Shown: piece by piece, positions 44,544-54,835 of the stretch
How the letters are laid out: each line of letters opens with the position of its first letter
How positions within the stretch are numbered: the stretch's first letter is position 1
DNA from: CAYREV01 sp964423345
GTDB lineage: Bacteria > Bacteroidota > Rhodothermia > Balneolales > Balneolaceae
Direction of reading: 5' to 3'
DNA length: 64,000 bases
Assembly (NCBI GenBank): GCA_964423345.1
Contig: CAYREV010000010.1
Span: forward strand, 20,045 to 84,044
Notes under the pieces: model-generated
The model's database searches: none
What the model was told of the DNA's origin: nothing
Seen by the model: the letters and a program-made list of their open reading frames with translations, nothing else
Program-made: the position numbers and the translations under genes

Positions 44544-47500
44544 GTGCAGCTCAAACGCTTCATTAAAGGATTGGTCCTAAGCCTGCTGTTGCTTCCCCTG
44601 CTGCCTGTTGGCGCGAAAGCACAGGGACAGGGGGATACACTCCGCCTTGCAAGGCCCCATATAGCGGGCATTGATTCTCTTCCCCTGCTCAAAACCCCAC
44701 CGGATGCAGCGTACCCTTTTGCGGGATGGCCGTCCGCGTTGTTTTATGTTCGCCTGTCCCAGGAAAGAGTGATACTGCAGCGGGATTCGGCCGGAACCTA
44801 TACCAGCCGGCGGTTTCTATACGATATTCCGCTGACGCTTCCCTACACCATGACCTTTGAGGAGTTCTCTGAGCGCAGCCTGCGCCACTCTGTCGAAGAA
44901 AACTGGAGCCGCATCGTCCGCCGCTATGAAAATAACCGGCAAGGCCGAAAGGGACTGCTGGATTTCCGTTTTGACGTGCCGGGCGGGCGAGAGTCCACTT
45001 TTACGACCATTTTCGGCAAACCCGAGGTAAACCTCCGGGTCAACGGAACGGCCAACATGAACCTGGGAGCATCCATACAGAAGACCGAAAACCCGGAGAT
45101 CCCGGCGGACCAGCAGACGCAGGTTGATCCCACTTTTGAGCAAAGCCTGAGGTTGAATATTCAGGGTACCATAGGAGATAAGCTCTCCATACAGACCGAC
45201 TGGGATACCGAACGGGCCTTCGATTTTCAGAACCGTCTCAGTATCGTATACCAGGGATATGAAGATGAAATACTGCAGCGGGTGGAGATGGGTAACGTTT
45301 CCATGGAGACCGGCAACTCCCTTATCCGGGGAGGAAGCGCACTGTTCGGGGTCAAGTCGGTGGCCCGGGTAGGAGCGCTGCGCCTTACCTCGGTGGTATC
45401 GCAGCAGGAAGGCGAGGGGCAGACAGAAACCATTACGGGCGGTGCCCGGGAGCAACAGCTCTCCATTCGCCCGGCCGATTACGAAAATGACCGGCACTTT
45501 TTCCTTGATTTTTACAACCGGCAGGAGTTTGAGGGCAATATGTCGAATCCACAGCAGCTTGGACAGGCCTACCAGCTTTCGGAAATTAATGTCTGGATAC
45601 TCAGGGAGTCCACTCAGTCTTTTGAAGGGGAAAGGCAGGCCATAGCCCTGGTCGACCTGGGGGTGAACCGCCAGGCGGACGGCTCGTACGGCCTTCCCAC
45701 CGAGACGGCCGACCCCTTTACGGAGTCTGCTTTTGAGCAGTTCAGGGATCCTGCCGTGGGGGCATCAGCCGGTGATTTCGGGGTGAGTCCCGATGAATTT
45801 GTAGAGGGATATTTCATACCGCTGCAGGAGGGGGTCGATTACGAGTTGAACCGTTACCTGGGGTATTTGTCGCTGAAAAGAAACCTGGGATCCAGACAGG
45901 CCCTCGCCATATCTTTTAAATATGTGGATCCGGCTACGGGGCAGACCATCAGCATAGGGGATGTGAGCCAGGGAGGAGGCAACCGCATATTCCTGAAGCT
46001 GATACGTCCCCAGAACGTGACCACGACCAACAAGGCGTGGGAGCTGATGATGAAAAATGTCTATTCGGTCGGCGCGAAGAACCTGACGCCTGACGGCTTG
46101 GAGGTAGATATCAAATATACCGAGCAGAACGTACCGAGCAGCAGCCTGCCCCAGCGTACCAGCATTATGCTGCAGGACCTGGGCCTGGACAGGGTGGACA
46201 ACCAGGGTGCCGTCATCCCCGACAATCAAATAGACTTCAGTACGGGTACCCTGGATCCGGCGAACGGCAAAATCCTGTTTCCATACCTGGAGCCTTTTGG
46301 GGGCCGTATCGAAGAGGTGCTGACCGAAAACACCGGACTGCCGCAGGATGAGATCAGTTCTCTTTCTTTTACCGAGCTGTATGATGAAAAGAAGGTCAAT
46401 GCCGCGCAGCTGTCCAAGAACAATTTCTACCTGATAGAGGGTTCCTCCAGGGGGAGTTCTACCGGCAGCTACTCACTGGATTTTGCTCTTGTGGAGGGCT
46501 CGGTCAATGTCTATGCCAACGGGCGGCAGCTGCAGGAGGGCAACGACTACGTAGTCGACTACTCCATAGGAAGCATCACCATCCTCGACGATCGGTACCT
46601 AAAGAAAGGGCAGGAGATCAAGATTGAATATGAAAAAAACCAGTTTGCGCAGATAGACCAGAAAAACTTTACCGGGCTCCGTGCCGAATATGAGCTTGCC
46701 GATAACATCACCCTGGGAAGTACCTTTTTCAAACTGAAGGAGAAACCCATACAGGACAAGATCCGCCTGGGCAACGAGCCGGTAAACAACACCGTGGTGG
46801 GATTTGACGCCAATGCCCGTTTTGACGCCCCGTGGCTTACGAGAGCCATTGACAAGGTGCCCCTGCTGCAGACTACGGCACCTTCCACTATCGCTTTCAG
46901 CGGAGAGTATGCCCAGCTCAGGCCGGGCGTCTCCCAGACCAATGCGGTGCGGGATGCCATCGACCGGAACGAGCTTTTTAAGGATGAGGAGCGGGGGCTG
47001 TCGTTTATTGATGATTTTGAAGGGGTGGATATCAGCCTCAACTTCCTGAACCCTTCGCGATGGGACCTGGCCGCAGCCCCGGCCGCCGTACCGGGGTATG
47101 CCCCCGACCAGACGGCCTTCACCGACAATACCTCGGCGTCCCCTTCCCAGACGATAAGCGACAAAATTGCCCGTTCTGATCTTCGAAGCCAGTTTTCGTG
47201 GTACTCTATCCCGCGAAATATAAGTGAGATACTGAAGGGCGTGCAGCGTACGGCTGAATCGGAGCTGGTACGGGTGACCGATGTGTTCCCCAACAGGGAC
47301 GTGCTTAACGAGGAGAACTTCATTACCACCCTGGATGTCTATTACAACCCGCAGGAGCGAGGGCCCTACAACTACAACCTGAATATGAAAAGCCTGCTGG
47401 AGAACGATCCCGACCGCACCTGGGGAGGAATGGTCACAACCCTGCCGCCGGGCCAGGAGGACCTGACACAAAACAACATAGAGTTTTTGGAGTTCTGGGT

Positions 47501-50500
47501 GCAGCCCATACTGCCCGGAGGAAGGCGACCCACGGCCCAGGATATCCAGGATTACGAGGGGAAGATGTATATCGATGTGGGGATTATGTCTGAAGATGTA
47601 GTGCCCAACTTCAAGACCAATACCGAAGACGGACTCACCCGCAGGCCCAACGACCTGCAGAAAGACAACCTGGGGGGCAATGCCCGGTCGTATGTGGCCA
47701 TACCCCCGCCTCCGCCGGAGGGGCAGTTTTCCAACGAACGGCGCGAACAGGAGGATGTGGGCCTGGACGGGGCCCCCAACACCGAGGGCATTGAAAATAT
47801 GAACGAGCAGAGCCTGTTTCGAGATTTTGTCAACACTATGGGTACCCAGTTCGGGACGGAAAGCAGCAGCTACCAGCGAATCAAGGACGACCCGTCCAAT
47901 GACGATTATGTGTATTACGGGGAGGAGCAAGTGTCGCATCAGCCGCTGCACCGCCGCTTTCACCGCATGTACGGTTATCACGAAGGCAACACGCCGGCCA
48001 ACAGGGAGGATAAGCGGGCGGTCACCAACAAGCCGGATACCGAAGGGCTTATTACCCCGTCTATCGTAGAGCAGAACAACTCATACTTTCAATACGAAGT
48101 GGATTTCAATCCGGCCGATATCAACAAGCTGCGGGTCGGAGCGCCGGGCACGTACATCGTAGATCGCGTGCCGGGCAACCGCCAGCAGGACCGCTGGTAC
48201 CAGGTGCGCATCCCCCTAAATGAATTTATCCGCAAGGTGGGAGGCATAGAAAACTTCCAGAATATCTCCTATATCCGTGTTTGGCTGTCGGGATATGAGA
48301 AGCCCTTTACCATGCGTTTTGCGACCTTTGAACTGGTTGGGAGCCAGTGGCGCGATGCGGAAAACGTGAACCGGCAGCAGAATTCGTCGGCTGTGATGGA
48401 TATCTCTTCGGTGAATATTGAGGAGAACAGCCGCCGCAACCCTATTCCCTACCGGCAGCCGGAGGGGGCCATCAGGGCGGTCAACCGCAGCCGGCAGCGT
48501 CAGACTATTGCCAATGAACAGTCTATCGTTCTAAATGTGGAAGATTTGGGGTCCCAGGAGCTTAAGATGATTAAAAGGGTGTATCCGGGCGGGTTGAATA
48601 TGGTTAACTATTCGAACGTTCGCATGTTTGTGCACGGGGAGGGATATGAAAACAGGGGCGATGTTGAGCTGGTGATGCGGTTTGGCACCGACCTGCTTAA
48701 CAATTACTACGAATACCGGCAGCCTATCAGCCCGACAGACCCCGACTATCCCTTTACCGATCAGCCATTGGACGACCTCACCGAAATCGCAAGAGAGGAG
48801 GAGGCACGGCAGGTATGGCTGTACGATAATAACAGCGTCAATATCCTGCTTCGTGCTTTCAACGAACTAAAACAGCTGCGCGACCAGCAGGAGAATAATC
48901 CCAACGAGCTTTATGAACGGCAGGACCTGCTGGAATCGGGGCCTCCGGGGGCAACCGTAGCCATCAAGGGGAATCCCTCACTCGACCGTATAGGGGAGAT
49001 CGGGATGGGCGTCAGGAATCCCCACAGGGCGGGCGATCCCACCAGGGGTGTGCCTTCACTGGATGCCCAGGTATGGCTGAATGAGCTGCGCGTCACCGGT
49101 TTTGACAATCGAAAGGGGTGGGCGGCAAATGCCAAGGGTGAAATCAAGCTGGCCGACTTTGCCACGGTCAATGCCAATGTGACCAAGGAGACGGACGGCT
49201 TTGGGGCGCTCAACTCCAGGCTGGGGCAGCGCCGGGTCTCGGATGTATTCGGCTACGATATCAACTCCTCTGTCAACCTGCACAAATTCATACCCGAACG
49301 GTTCGGGTGGAACATACCGGTGTCGCTGTCTACCAGGAGCTCCACTTCCACACCGCGATTCCTGCCCAACAGGGGGGATGTACGCTTATCGGAATTCGAA
49401 AACGCCGTCAGGATGCGAAGTGACCTGTCGGATCGGACGAAAGAGCGCCTGATCCGGGAGAAGGTGCGGGAAAGCCAGACCTTCCTGGAAAGCTATTCTG
49501 TGAATGTATCAAACCTTTCCAAGCGGTTTTCCGACAGCGAACTGGCCAAATACACTCTGGATAAAACCACATTCAACTATGTGTACAACACCACCGAGCG
49601 TAGAAGTCCCCAGTATATGTTCCAGGACAGCTGGAATTACAGTACCTCGCTGCGTTATGACATGCAGTTTAACAATACCATGCTGTTCCGCCCTTTCAGC
49701 TTCTTGGAAGATGTCCCCCTGCTCGATGCCCTTTCGGGGCTGGAGCTGGGGTATACCCCCGCCTCCATCAATGCCTCGGTGGGGGTAGACCGTGAGTATG
49801 AAGAGCGGAGGCGGAGGATAACGGCGGGGGAGATTCCCGCTGGCCTCCAGCAGTCGCACAACTTTACCTACAACACCAATTTCGGTTTCGGCTATAACCT
49901 GACGTCATCCATCAAGACGACCTTCCAGACCCGTACTATTTTCGACCTGTCGAGAGCCGGCGTGGAGCAGGTGGGAGATCCGGCCTCGATAGACAGCAGC
50001 CGCTTTAGGGCTATCCCCACCTTTGAAGTTTTTGATAACCTTATTACCGACACCCTTTCTTCCCGGCGAAGCAACTACCAGGAGGCCTATACGGCGGGTT
50101 GGCAGCCCCGCCTCGGCGGGATAGATGCCATAAGCTGGATCAGCTATTCGGCCAACTACGGCGGGGGATACCAGTGGAGAAACAGCCCCTCCGGTTCCAG
50201 GCTGGGTTCGACCATCTCCAACAACCTCTCGCTGAACCAGTCGCTCCAATTTAACCTGGTCGACCTGTTCAGCCGCATGGATTGGTACCACCGGCTCAAT
50301 AATGATGAAGGTATCGGGGGGGATGCCGGGGAGGACACCCTGCGATCCAAAGGGTATACGCAGGAGGAGCTGGGAGAGGACCTGGCTTCCTTCGGGAAGC
50401 GGTTTTTGAGGAGCCTGCTAAGCATACAGTCGCTGGATTTCTCTTTTAATATCTCCAAGAACGCCCTGCAGAGCGGGTACCGCGGTGATTCCCAGCTTTA

Positions 50501-51767
50501 TTATATGTTCAGCAACGGAGGCGACACTTTTTCGCCGCCCTTTTCCTACCGAACGGGCTTTACCAACGAGATTGGCCGGTCCCAGCTTATCCGTAACCCC
50601 AACCCGAATGCAAGTATTCAGCTTCCGTCCAATAAACGATTTTCGGACGATCTTACCGTAAGCTCCCGGCTCCTGCCTTTTAAGAATTTTTCCATCGACC
50701 TTGCGTGGAACACCCAGTGGGATGTTACCAAGACCCGGTCTATCACCGTCGACCCCGACGAGAGCACGTCCACTGTCCGCACCCAGAACGGGAACATCAG
50801 TTCGAGTGTGTGGGTGTTCGGCAGCGGTTACGGGGGGCTGTTCAGAAAGCAGCTGCAGACGGCCTTCGAAGATATGACCGTTGGGTCCGACAGCCTTACC
50901 GACCGGACCGGCAACAATGACGGGGAGACCGTTTTGGGCCGCCGTACGATCGAGGACCATTTCCGGTCCTCCTACCTGAGCTTTGCGGGCGGGGCCGTCG
51001 GCAGCCGAAACTTTACCCCCTTCCCGCTTCCCGGCTGGAAGGTGACGTGGACCGGCCTGGAGAAGTGGATCCCTTACCTGGGCGATTTCATGGCACGGGT
51101 TTCCCTCAATCATGCCTACAGCGGACGCTACCGCCTGGGATGGATATTTAACCGGGATACAGGGCCTCTTCAGCCGTTTAACCTGGGTATTTACACGGTG
51201 ACCAACGGGCGCCCGGAGTTTGAACCCAACACCATTAACATCGAAAAACGGTTCACTCCGCTTTTAGGGCTTAATATCAACTGGAAATCGAATTTGAGGA
51301 CCAATATTCAGTATGAGCACAGCAAGCTGGTGAGCCTGGCCCTGTCGAACACCACGGTGACCGAGCGTCTTTCCAGGGGAGTGCGGCTGACCCTCAGCTA
51401 TACCATCCGCGAATTCAAGATTCCCTTCTTCCCGCGTTTTGACAATGCGGTGGATTTGACCCTGAACGGTTCCTTCATTGAAGACACCGAGCAGAAATTC
51501 ATCCTGGATTCCGACATCGACAACGTCTTGCAGTCGCGGCCGGAAGTGATCAACAGGGATCCCGACGCCTATGATTTCACACAGAGCTTTACGGAGGGAC
51601 AGTCCCGCGTTAACGCCTCCGCGGTCATCGGCTACCGGTTTTCGCAGACCATCAAGGCGAACTTTGAGTACACCTTCAACAAGATCATCCCCAAGTCGTC
51701 GCTGGTCTATCCCCGCACCGACCACGACATCCTCTTCAACGTAATTGTGAGTATCCGTTCGAGCTAG
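44544..51767 (+). CDS. sprA: Type IX secretion outer-membrane translocon SprA (Sov)
   Basis: A 2407-residue protein, within the usual 2300-2500 range for SprA. A GTG start at 44544 gives a signal peptide cleaved after GAKAQ. Characteristic stretches include NLRVNGTANMNLGASIQ, LRLNIQGTIGDKLSIQTDWDTE, NRLSIVYQGYEDEILQRVEMGNVSM, and near the end IPYLGDFMARVSLNHAYSGRYRLGW. The protein forms a 36-strand barrel in Flavobacterium, through which folded T9SS cargo leaves the cell. The Plug partner is encoded at 28748-30040. It is transcribed alone and divergent from lptF. PorV, GldKLMN and the other T9SS parts are outside the window. Confidence 0.95.
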   Translation: MQLKRFIKGLVLSLLLLPLLPVGAKAQGQGDTLRLARPHIAGIDSLPLLKTPPDAAYPFAGWPSALFYVRLSQERVILQRDSAGTYTSRRFLYDIPLTLPYTMTFEEFSERSLRHSVEENWSRIVRRYENNRQGRKGLLDFRFDVPGGRESTFTTIFGKPEVNLRVNGTANMNLGASIQKTENPEIPADQQTQVDPTFEQSLRLNIQGTIGDKLSIQTDWDTERAFDFQNRLSIVYQGYEDEILQRVEMGNVSMETGNSLIRGGSALFGVKSVARVGALRLTSVVSQQEGEGQTETITGGAREQQLSIRPADYENDRHFFLDFYNRQEFEGNMSNPQQLGQAYQLSEINVWILRESTQSFEGERQAIALVDLGVNRQADGSYGLPTETADPFTESAFEQFRDPAVGASAGDFGVSPDEFVEGYFIPLQEGVDYELNRYLGYLSLKRNLGSRQALAISFKYVDPATGQTISIGDVSQGGGNRIFLKLIRPQNVTTTNKAWELMMKNVYSVGAKNLTPDGLEVDIKYTEQNVPSSSLPQRTSIMLQDLGLDRVDNQGAVIPDNQIDFSTGTLDPANGKILFPYLEPFGGRIEEVLTENTGLPQDEISSLSFTELYDEKKVNAAQLSKNNFYLIEGSSRGSSTGSYSLDFALVEGSVNVYANGRQLQEGNDYVVDYSIGSITILDDRYLKKGQEIKIEYEKNQFAQIDQKNFTGLRAEYELADNITLGSTFFKLKEKPIQDKIRLGNEPVNNTVVGFDANARFDAPWLTRAIDKVPLLQTTAPSTIAFSGEYAQLRPGVSQTNAVRDAIDRNELFKDEERGLSFIDDFEGVDISLNFLNPSRWDLAAAPAAVPGYAPDQTAFTDNTSASPSQTISDKIARSDLRSQFSWYSIPRNISEILKGVQRTAESELVRVTDVFPNRDVLNEENFITTLDVYYNPQERGPYNYNLNMKSLLENDPDRTWGGMVTTLPPGQEDLTQNNIEFLEFWVQPILPGGRRPTAQDIQDYEGKMYIDVGIMSEDVVPNFKTNTEDGLTRRPNDLQKDNLGGNARSYVAIPPPPPEGQFSNERREQEDVGLDGAPNTEGIENMNEQSLFRDFVNTMGTQFGTESSSYQRIKDDPSNDDYVYYGEEQVSHQPLHRRFHRMYGYHEGNTPANREDKRAVTNKPDTEGLITPSIVEQNNSYFQYEVDFNPADINKLRVGAPGTYIVDRVPGNRQQDRWYQVRIPLNEFIRKVGGIENFQNISYIRVWLSGYEKPFTMRFATFELVGSQWRDAENVNRQQNSSAVMDISSVNIEENSRRNPIPYRQPEGAIRAVNRSRQRQTIANEQSIVLNVEDLGSQELKMIKRVYPGGLNMVNYSNVRMFVHGEGYENRGDVELVMRFGTDLLNNYYEYRQPISPTDPDYPFTDQPLDDLTEIAREEEARQVWLYDNNSVNILLRAFNELKQLRDQQENNPNELYERQDLLESGPPGATVAIKGNPSLDRIGEIGMGVRNPHRAGDPTRGVPSLDAQVWLNELRVTGFDNRKGWAANAKGEIKLADFATVNANVTKETDGFGALNSRLGQRRVSDVFGYDINSSVNLHKFIPERFGWNIPVSLSTRSSTSTPRFLPNRGDVRLSEFENAVRMRSDLSDRTKERLIREKVRESQTFLESYSVNVSNLSKRFSDSELAKYTLDKTTFNYVYNTTERRSPQYMFQDSWNYSTSLRYDMQFNNTMLFRPFSFLEDVPLLDALSGLELGYTPASINASVGVDREYEERRRRITAGEIPAGLQQSHNFTYNTNFGFGYNLTSSIKTTFQTRTIFDLSRAGVEQVGDPASIDSSRFRAIPTFEVFDNLITDTLSSRRSNYQEAYTAGWQPRLGGIDAISWISYSANYGGGYQWRNSPSGSRLGSTISNNLSLNQSLQFNLVDLFSRMDWYHRLNNDEGIGGDAGEDTLRSKGYTQEELGEDLASFGKRFLRSLLSIQSLDFSFNISKNALQSGYRGDSQLYYMFSNGGDTFSPPFSYRTGFTNEIGRSQLIRNPNPNASIQLPSNKRFSDDLTVSSRLLPFKNFSIDLAWNTQWDVTKTRSITVDPDESTSTVRTQNGNISSSVWVFGSGYGGLFRKQLQTAFEDMTVGSDSLTDRTGNNDGETVLGRRTIEDHFRSSYLSFAGGAVGSRNFTPFPLPGWKVTWTGLEKWIPYLGDFMARVSLNHAYSGRYRLGWIFNRDTGPLQPFNLGIYTVTNGRPEFEPNTINIEKRFTPLLGLNINWKSNLRTNIQYEHSKLVSLALSNTTVTERLSRGVRLTLSYTIREFKIPFFPRFDNAVDLTLNGSFIEDTEQKFILDSDIDNVLQSRPEVINRDPDAYDFTQSFTEGQSRVNASAVIGYRFSQTIKANFEYTFNKIIPKSSLVYPRTDHDILFNVIVSIRSS

Positions 51768-51818
51768 GCTATGGGTTGCCGATTATAAAATGAATGTTTT
51801 TTGATTTACCGGGAAAAA

Positions 51819-53399
51819 TTACTTCCTCAGGTAGGATGTAATTATCAGCCATCCGATACCGGTCGCCGAGAGTATGAGCATCAGCAAGGGCAGCCAGTCT
51901 CCATGGCGTGCATAGAAGGTCATTTCTGTTTTAACCGGCACCCGGTAACGAAAGGCGGTGCGGGTCCAATAGTCGGTTTCCACTTTCACACTCCCGTCCG
52001 GGGCGATGATACCGGAGATTCCGTTGTTGGCGCTTCGAACCACCCAGCGTCGGAATTCGAGAGCACGAAGCCGTGCGTAGGCAAAATGCTGGGAGTGTCC
52101 CCCCGTGTTGCCCCACCAGCCGTCGTTGGTGATGATGGTAATCAGGCCGGCCCCGTCGGTGACAAACTCGCGCACCCAGCCCGGAAAGACCGAGTCATAA
52201 CAGACGAGGGCGGGGGTTGAGGTAGTTCCCACCCGGAAGCGGTCGTCGTCATATCCCTTGCCGTATCCCTGTATGCGGGCCCAGTCCACCAGCCCGAACA
52301 GATCCGCGGCATCCAGAAAATGGACGAAGGGGATGCGCTCCACGATGGGCACCAGGTTGAATTTTCTATACACCTCCATAGTGCTGTCGGGGTAGAAGCC
52401 GAGGGCCGAATTGTAGGCCAGGTAGGGGCGGTTTCCTCCCGGATTGGGGAGCCGGGGCGTACTGTCGTTCCTGAAATATTCGAAATAGGTGGTGCCCGAG
52501 ATGATGGTGGCATTCCACTGTTGGGCCTGTTGTTTTAGCCGCGGCTTCAGGCGGTTGGCAAAAGAGTTTCCGGTAGCAGCGGATGATACATAGGGATAGA
52601 GGCCGTTTTCGGGCCATACCACCATGCGGGTGTTCTCGGTCCGTACCGAGTCGGTTAAGTCGGTAAGCAGGGTGAGTGCTGCAGCCGGACTGTTCAGTCC
52701 CCCGTAGTTTTGGTAGGAGTCGAAGTTGGGTTGCACGACGACCGCATCCAGTTTTTGATGGCCTTCGTTTTGAACGGATTGCAGCTGAACCAGGGAGAGA
52801 ATGGGTAAGAGGGCGCCCACTGCAGCGGCTGCAAGGCCCATGTTGTTGCGCCCGGTGTGCCAGGCCTGGTAGGCAAGTGCGGAGACCAGCAGGACCCAGG
52901 CTGAGATGCCCAGATAGCCGGTAACCGAAATGTACTGCACCAGTTCCGGTACGTTGGCCCATGCATTACCCAGCGCCAGCCAGGGCCAGGCCAGGTCCCA
53001 CTGGTGGTGGAGGTACTCGTAGCTGACCCAGAAGGCGGCCTGCAGGATGACGATGAGCCAGGTTTTGTCCAGTTTTTTCTGCACCCGGTGCTGGAGCATT
53101 ATGGGGACGGTCATCACAGCCGCGTTGGCCAGAATGGCGGCAATCCCCCCGGCTACCGTTGCCATCACCAGCCAATAGGTGGTGATGATATTCCAGATGA
53201 CCAGTGCCGGGTAGCTCCAGTAGGCCGCTTCCCGGGCCGTTGCACATAGATCTATCAGGCGGAATAGCAGTATGAAAGCAGGAAACACCAGGAAGGGGAA
53301 GGGCAGGGGCGGCCAGCTCAGGCCTAATAGTATCCCGATCGTAAGACTGATTACCCATTTCCTATTCCAAAACAACGGTGCTATAGTATTGAGTTTCAT
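51819..53399 (-). CDS. lnt: Apolipoprotein N-acyltransferase
   Basis: A 526-residue inner-membrane enzyme that adds the third acyl chain to lipoproteins. The N-terminal ~200 residues contain several hydrophobic segments. The nitrilase domain follows with catalytic Glu (VVWPENGLYPYV), Lys (RKFNLVPIVERIPF) and Cys (ALVCYDSVFPGWVREFV), and then ITNDGWWGNTGGHSQHFAYARLRALEFRRWVVRSANNG. One C-terminal transmembrane helix is present (DWLPLLMLILSATGIGWLIITSYL). Lipoproteins such as LptC and Plug in this window would be substrates. Confidence 0.94.
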   Translation of the reverse strand: MKLNTIAPLFWNRKWVISLTIGILLGLSWPPLPFPFLVFPAFILLFRLIDLCATAREAAYWSYPALVIWNIITTYWLVMATVAGGIAAILANAAVMTVPIMLQHRVQKKLDKTWLIVILQAAFWVSYEYLHHQWDLAWPWLALGNAWANVPELVQYISVTGYLGISAWVLLVSALAYQAWHTGRNNMGLAAAAVGALLPILSLVQLQSVQNEGHQKLDAVVVQPNFDSYQNYGGLNSPAAALTLLTDLTDSVRTENTRMVVWPENGLYPYVSSAATGNSFANRLKPRLKQQAQQWNATIISGTTYFEYFRNDSTPRLPNPGGNRPYLAYNSALGFYPDSTMEVYRKFNLVPIVERIPFVHFLDAADLFGLVDWARIQGYGKGYDDDRFRVGTTSTPALVCYDSVFPGWVREFVTDGAGLITIITNDGWWGNTGGHSQHFAYARLRALEFRRWVVRSANNGISGIIAPDGSVKVETDYWTRTAFRYRVPVKTEMTFYARHGDWLPLLMLILSATGIGWLIITSYLRK

Positions 53400-53478
53400 T
53401 TCGTCAATTTATAATAAATTTATCTTCCGGCAAGTCTCCTGCGCTTCCTTGCGGTTGCTTCGGCGACCGGACCAGCAG

Positions 53479-54162
53479 CTAATCCTTATACCCTTCGGGA
53501 GCTACAACCACTACCATTTCGCCCTTGATCTCCTTGCGGGATCCAAATTCTGCCTTGACCATGTCCAGCGGTCCCCGAACGACTTCCTCAAATTTTTTGG
53601 TCAGCTCCCGTGCCACGGCCACGTACCGTCGGTCGCCCATATACTTTTCCAGTTCGTCCAGCAGCTTAAGCAGCCTGTGAGGGCTCTCATAGATCACAAG
53701 CGTTCGGTCATCGCCGGCGATCTCCTGCAGCCGTTTTTGCCTTCCCTTTTTTTGAGGCAGGAATCCTTCATACACATATTTATCGCAGGGCAGTCCGCTG
53801 GCCACCAGCGCCGTGGTGGCCGCATCGGGCCCCGGGATGACGGTTACGGTATGTCCGGCTTTGTGGGTTTCCCGAACGGCCAGGAAACCCGGATCTGAAA
53901 TGCCCGGCATACCTGCATCCGAGATGAGGGCCACATCCTGGTGGGCATCGAGCAGGTTCAGCAGATGCTCCACTTTGCGGTGTTCATTGTGCTGGTGAAA
54001 GGAAAATGTTTCCGTGTCAATACCGTAATGGTTAAGCAGTTTGGAAGAGGTGCGGGTATCCTCGCAGGCGATATGGTCTACCTCTTTCAAAATTTCCACC
54101 GCCCTTGCCGAGAAATCAGCCAGGTTACCGATGGGTGTGGCTACCAGGAAAAGAGTGCTCAA
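53479..54162 (-). CDS. rsmI: 16S rRNA (cytidine1402-2'-O)-methyltransferase
   Basis: A 227-residue SAM-dependent enzyme of the tetrapyrrole-methylase fold. It has VATPIGNLADFSARA (7-21), CEDTRTSSKLLNHYGI, LISDAGMPGISDPGFLAVRE and the C-terminal GPLDMVKAEFGSRKEIKGEMVVVV. It methylates the ribose of C1402 in the decoding centre. It is shorter than the E. coli enzyme (286), lacking the C-terminal extension, as is common. The start is TTG at 54162; an in-frame TAA lies three codons upstream. Confidence 0.93.
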   Translation of the reverse strand: MSTLFLVATPIGNLADFSARAVEILKEVDHIACEDTRTSSKLLNHYGIDTETFSFHQHNEHRKVEHLLNLLDAHQDVALISDAGMPGISDPGFLAVRETHKAGHTVTVIPGPDAATTALVASGLPCDKYVYEGFLPQKKGRQKRLQEIAGDDRTLVIYESPHRLLKLLDELEKYMGDRRYVAVARELTKKFEEVVRGPLDMVKAEFGSRKEIKGEMVVVVAPEGYKD

Positions 54163-54328
54163 AACAGTTTAGGTTTAATTTGTTGATGGCTTGAATATAC
54201 AAATGAAGAACGATTTTCGAATGTGGGCCATTGGCCACCACCAGGATACTATGCAAGAGGGGATGAAGATATAGTACAAAAAGCTTATTATCCCACTCAA
54301 TTTAATTGCAATAACCAACATTGACTAC

Positions 54329-54721
54329 ATGGCGAATTTCAATCCATCCGGTATAAATCACATCACTATACGGGTAAACGATATTGAACGGGCTGAAGAA
54401 TTTTACGGCGATATGCTGGGATTTGAGCTGGTAAGAAAAATGGGGCAGAGTATGTCGGTCTACAGGGTCGGCGAGGAAGATACCCTTGTACTGGTGGAGG
54501 CGGAAACCAGTTATGATCCCACATCCAGGGATTACCGCGTGGATCATTTCGGCTTTTACCTTGACTCGCCCGAACAGGTGGACGAGATAGCCGAATATTT
54601 TCGCGAGCAGGAAGTAACGGTATTAAGCGGGCCCGCCAACCGGAAAAGAGGGCGTTTTGTCTTTATTTCTGATCCTGACGGGAACATGATCGAGTTTTTC
54701 TACGAAGAGAACGAAGAGTGA
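54329..54721 (+). CDS. VOC-superfamily (glyoxalase/dioxygenase fold) protein
   Basis: A 130-residue single-domain metalloprotein with the usual two beta-alpha-beta-beta-beta modules. The metal ligands H11 (GINHITIRV), H73 (VDHFGFYL) and E122 (MIEFFYE) are all present. The shape matches glyoxalase I-like and fosfomycin-thiol-transferase-like members, but the substrate cannot be named. It is transcribed alone before grpE with a 114-base gap. Confidence 0.85.
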   Translation: MANFNPSGINHITIRVNDIERAEEFYGDMLGFELVRKMGQSMSVYRVGEEDTLVLVEAETSYDPTSRDYRVDHFGFYLDSPEQVDEIAEYFREQEVTVLSGPANRKRGRFVFISDPDGNMIEFFYEENEE

Positions 54722-54835
54722 ATTTATTTAACCGCAATTCTGACACGAAAGGCAGCAGGAATTTCTGTGGCATGCTATTTGCTGTAATAAAGAACATGAA
54801 TTATAAATCATTAGAATTACTAAGAAATACAGTTT

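Noticed and set aside
46599..47981. 460-codon open frame antisense to sprA
   Set aside because: The sense strand has continuous SprA homology; the antisense frame has no recognisable motif or ribosome site.
53400..53478. GC-rich spacer between lnt and rsmI as a repeat element
   Set aside because: It contains short similar words (TTGCGGTTGCTTCGG) but no exact copy elsewhere in the window and no clear 7-base register.
54722..54835. CIRCE heat-shock operator before grpE
   Set aside because: The TTAGCACTC-N9-GAGTGCTAA inverted repeat is not present.
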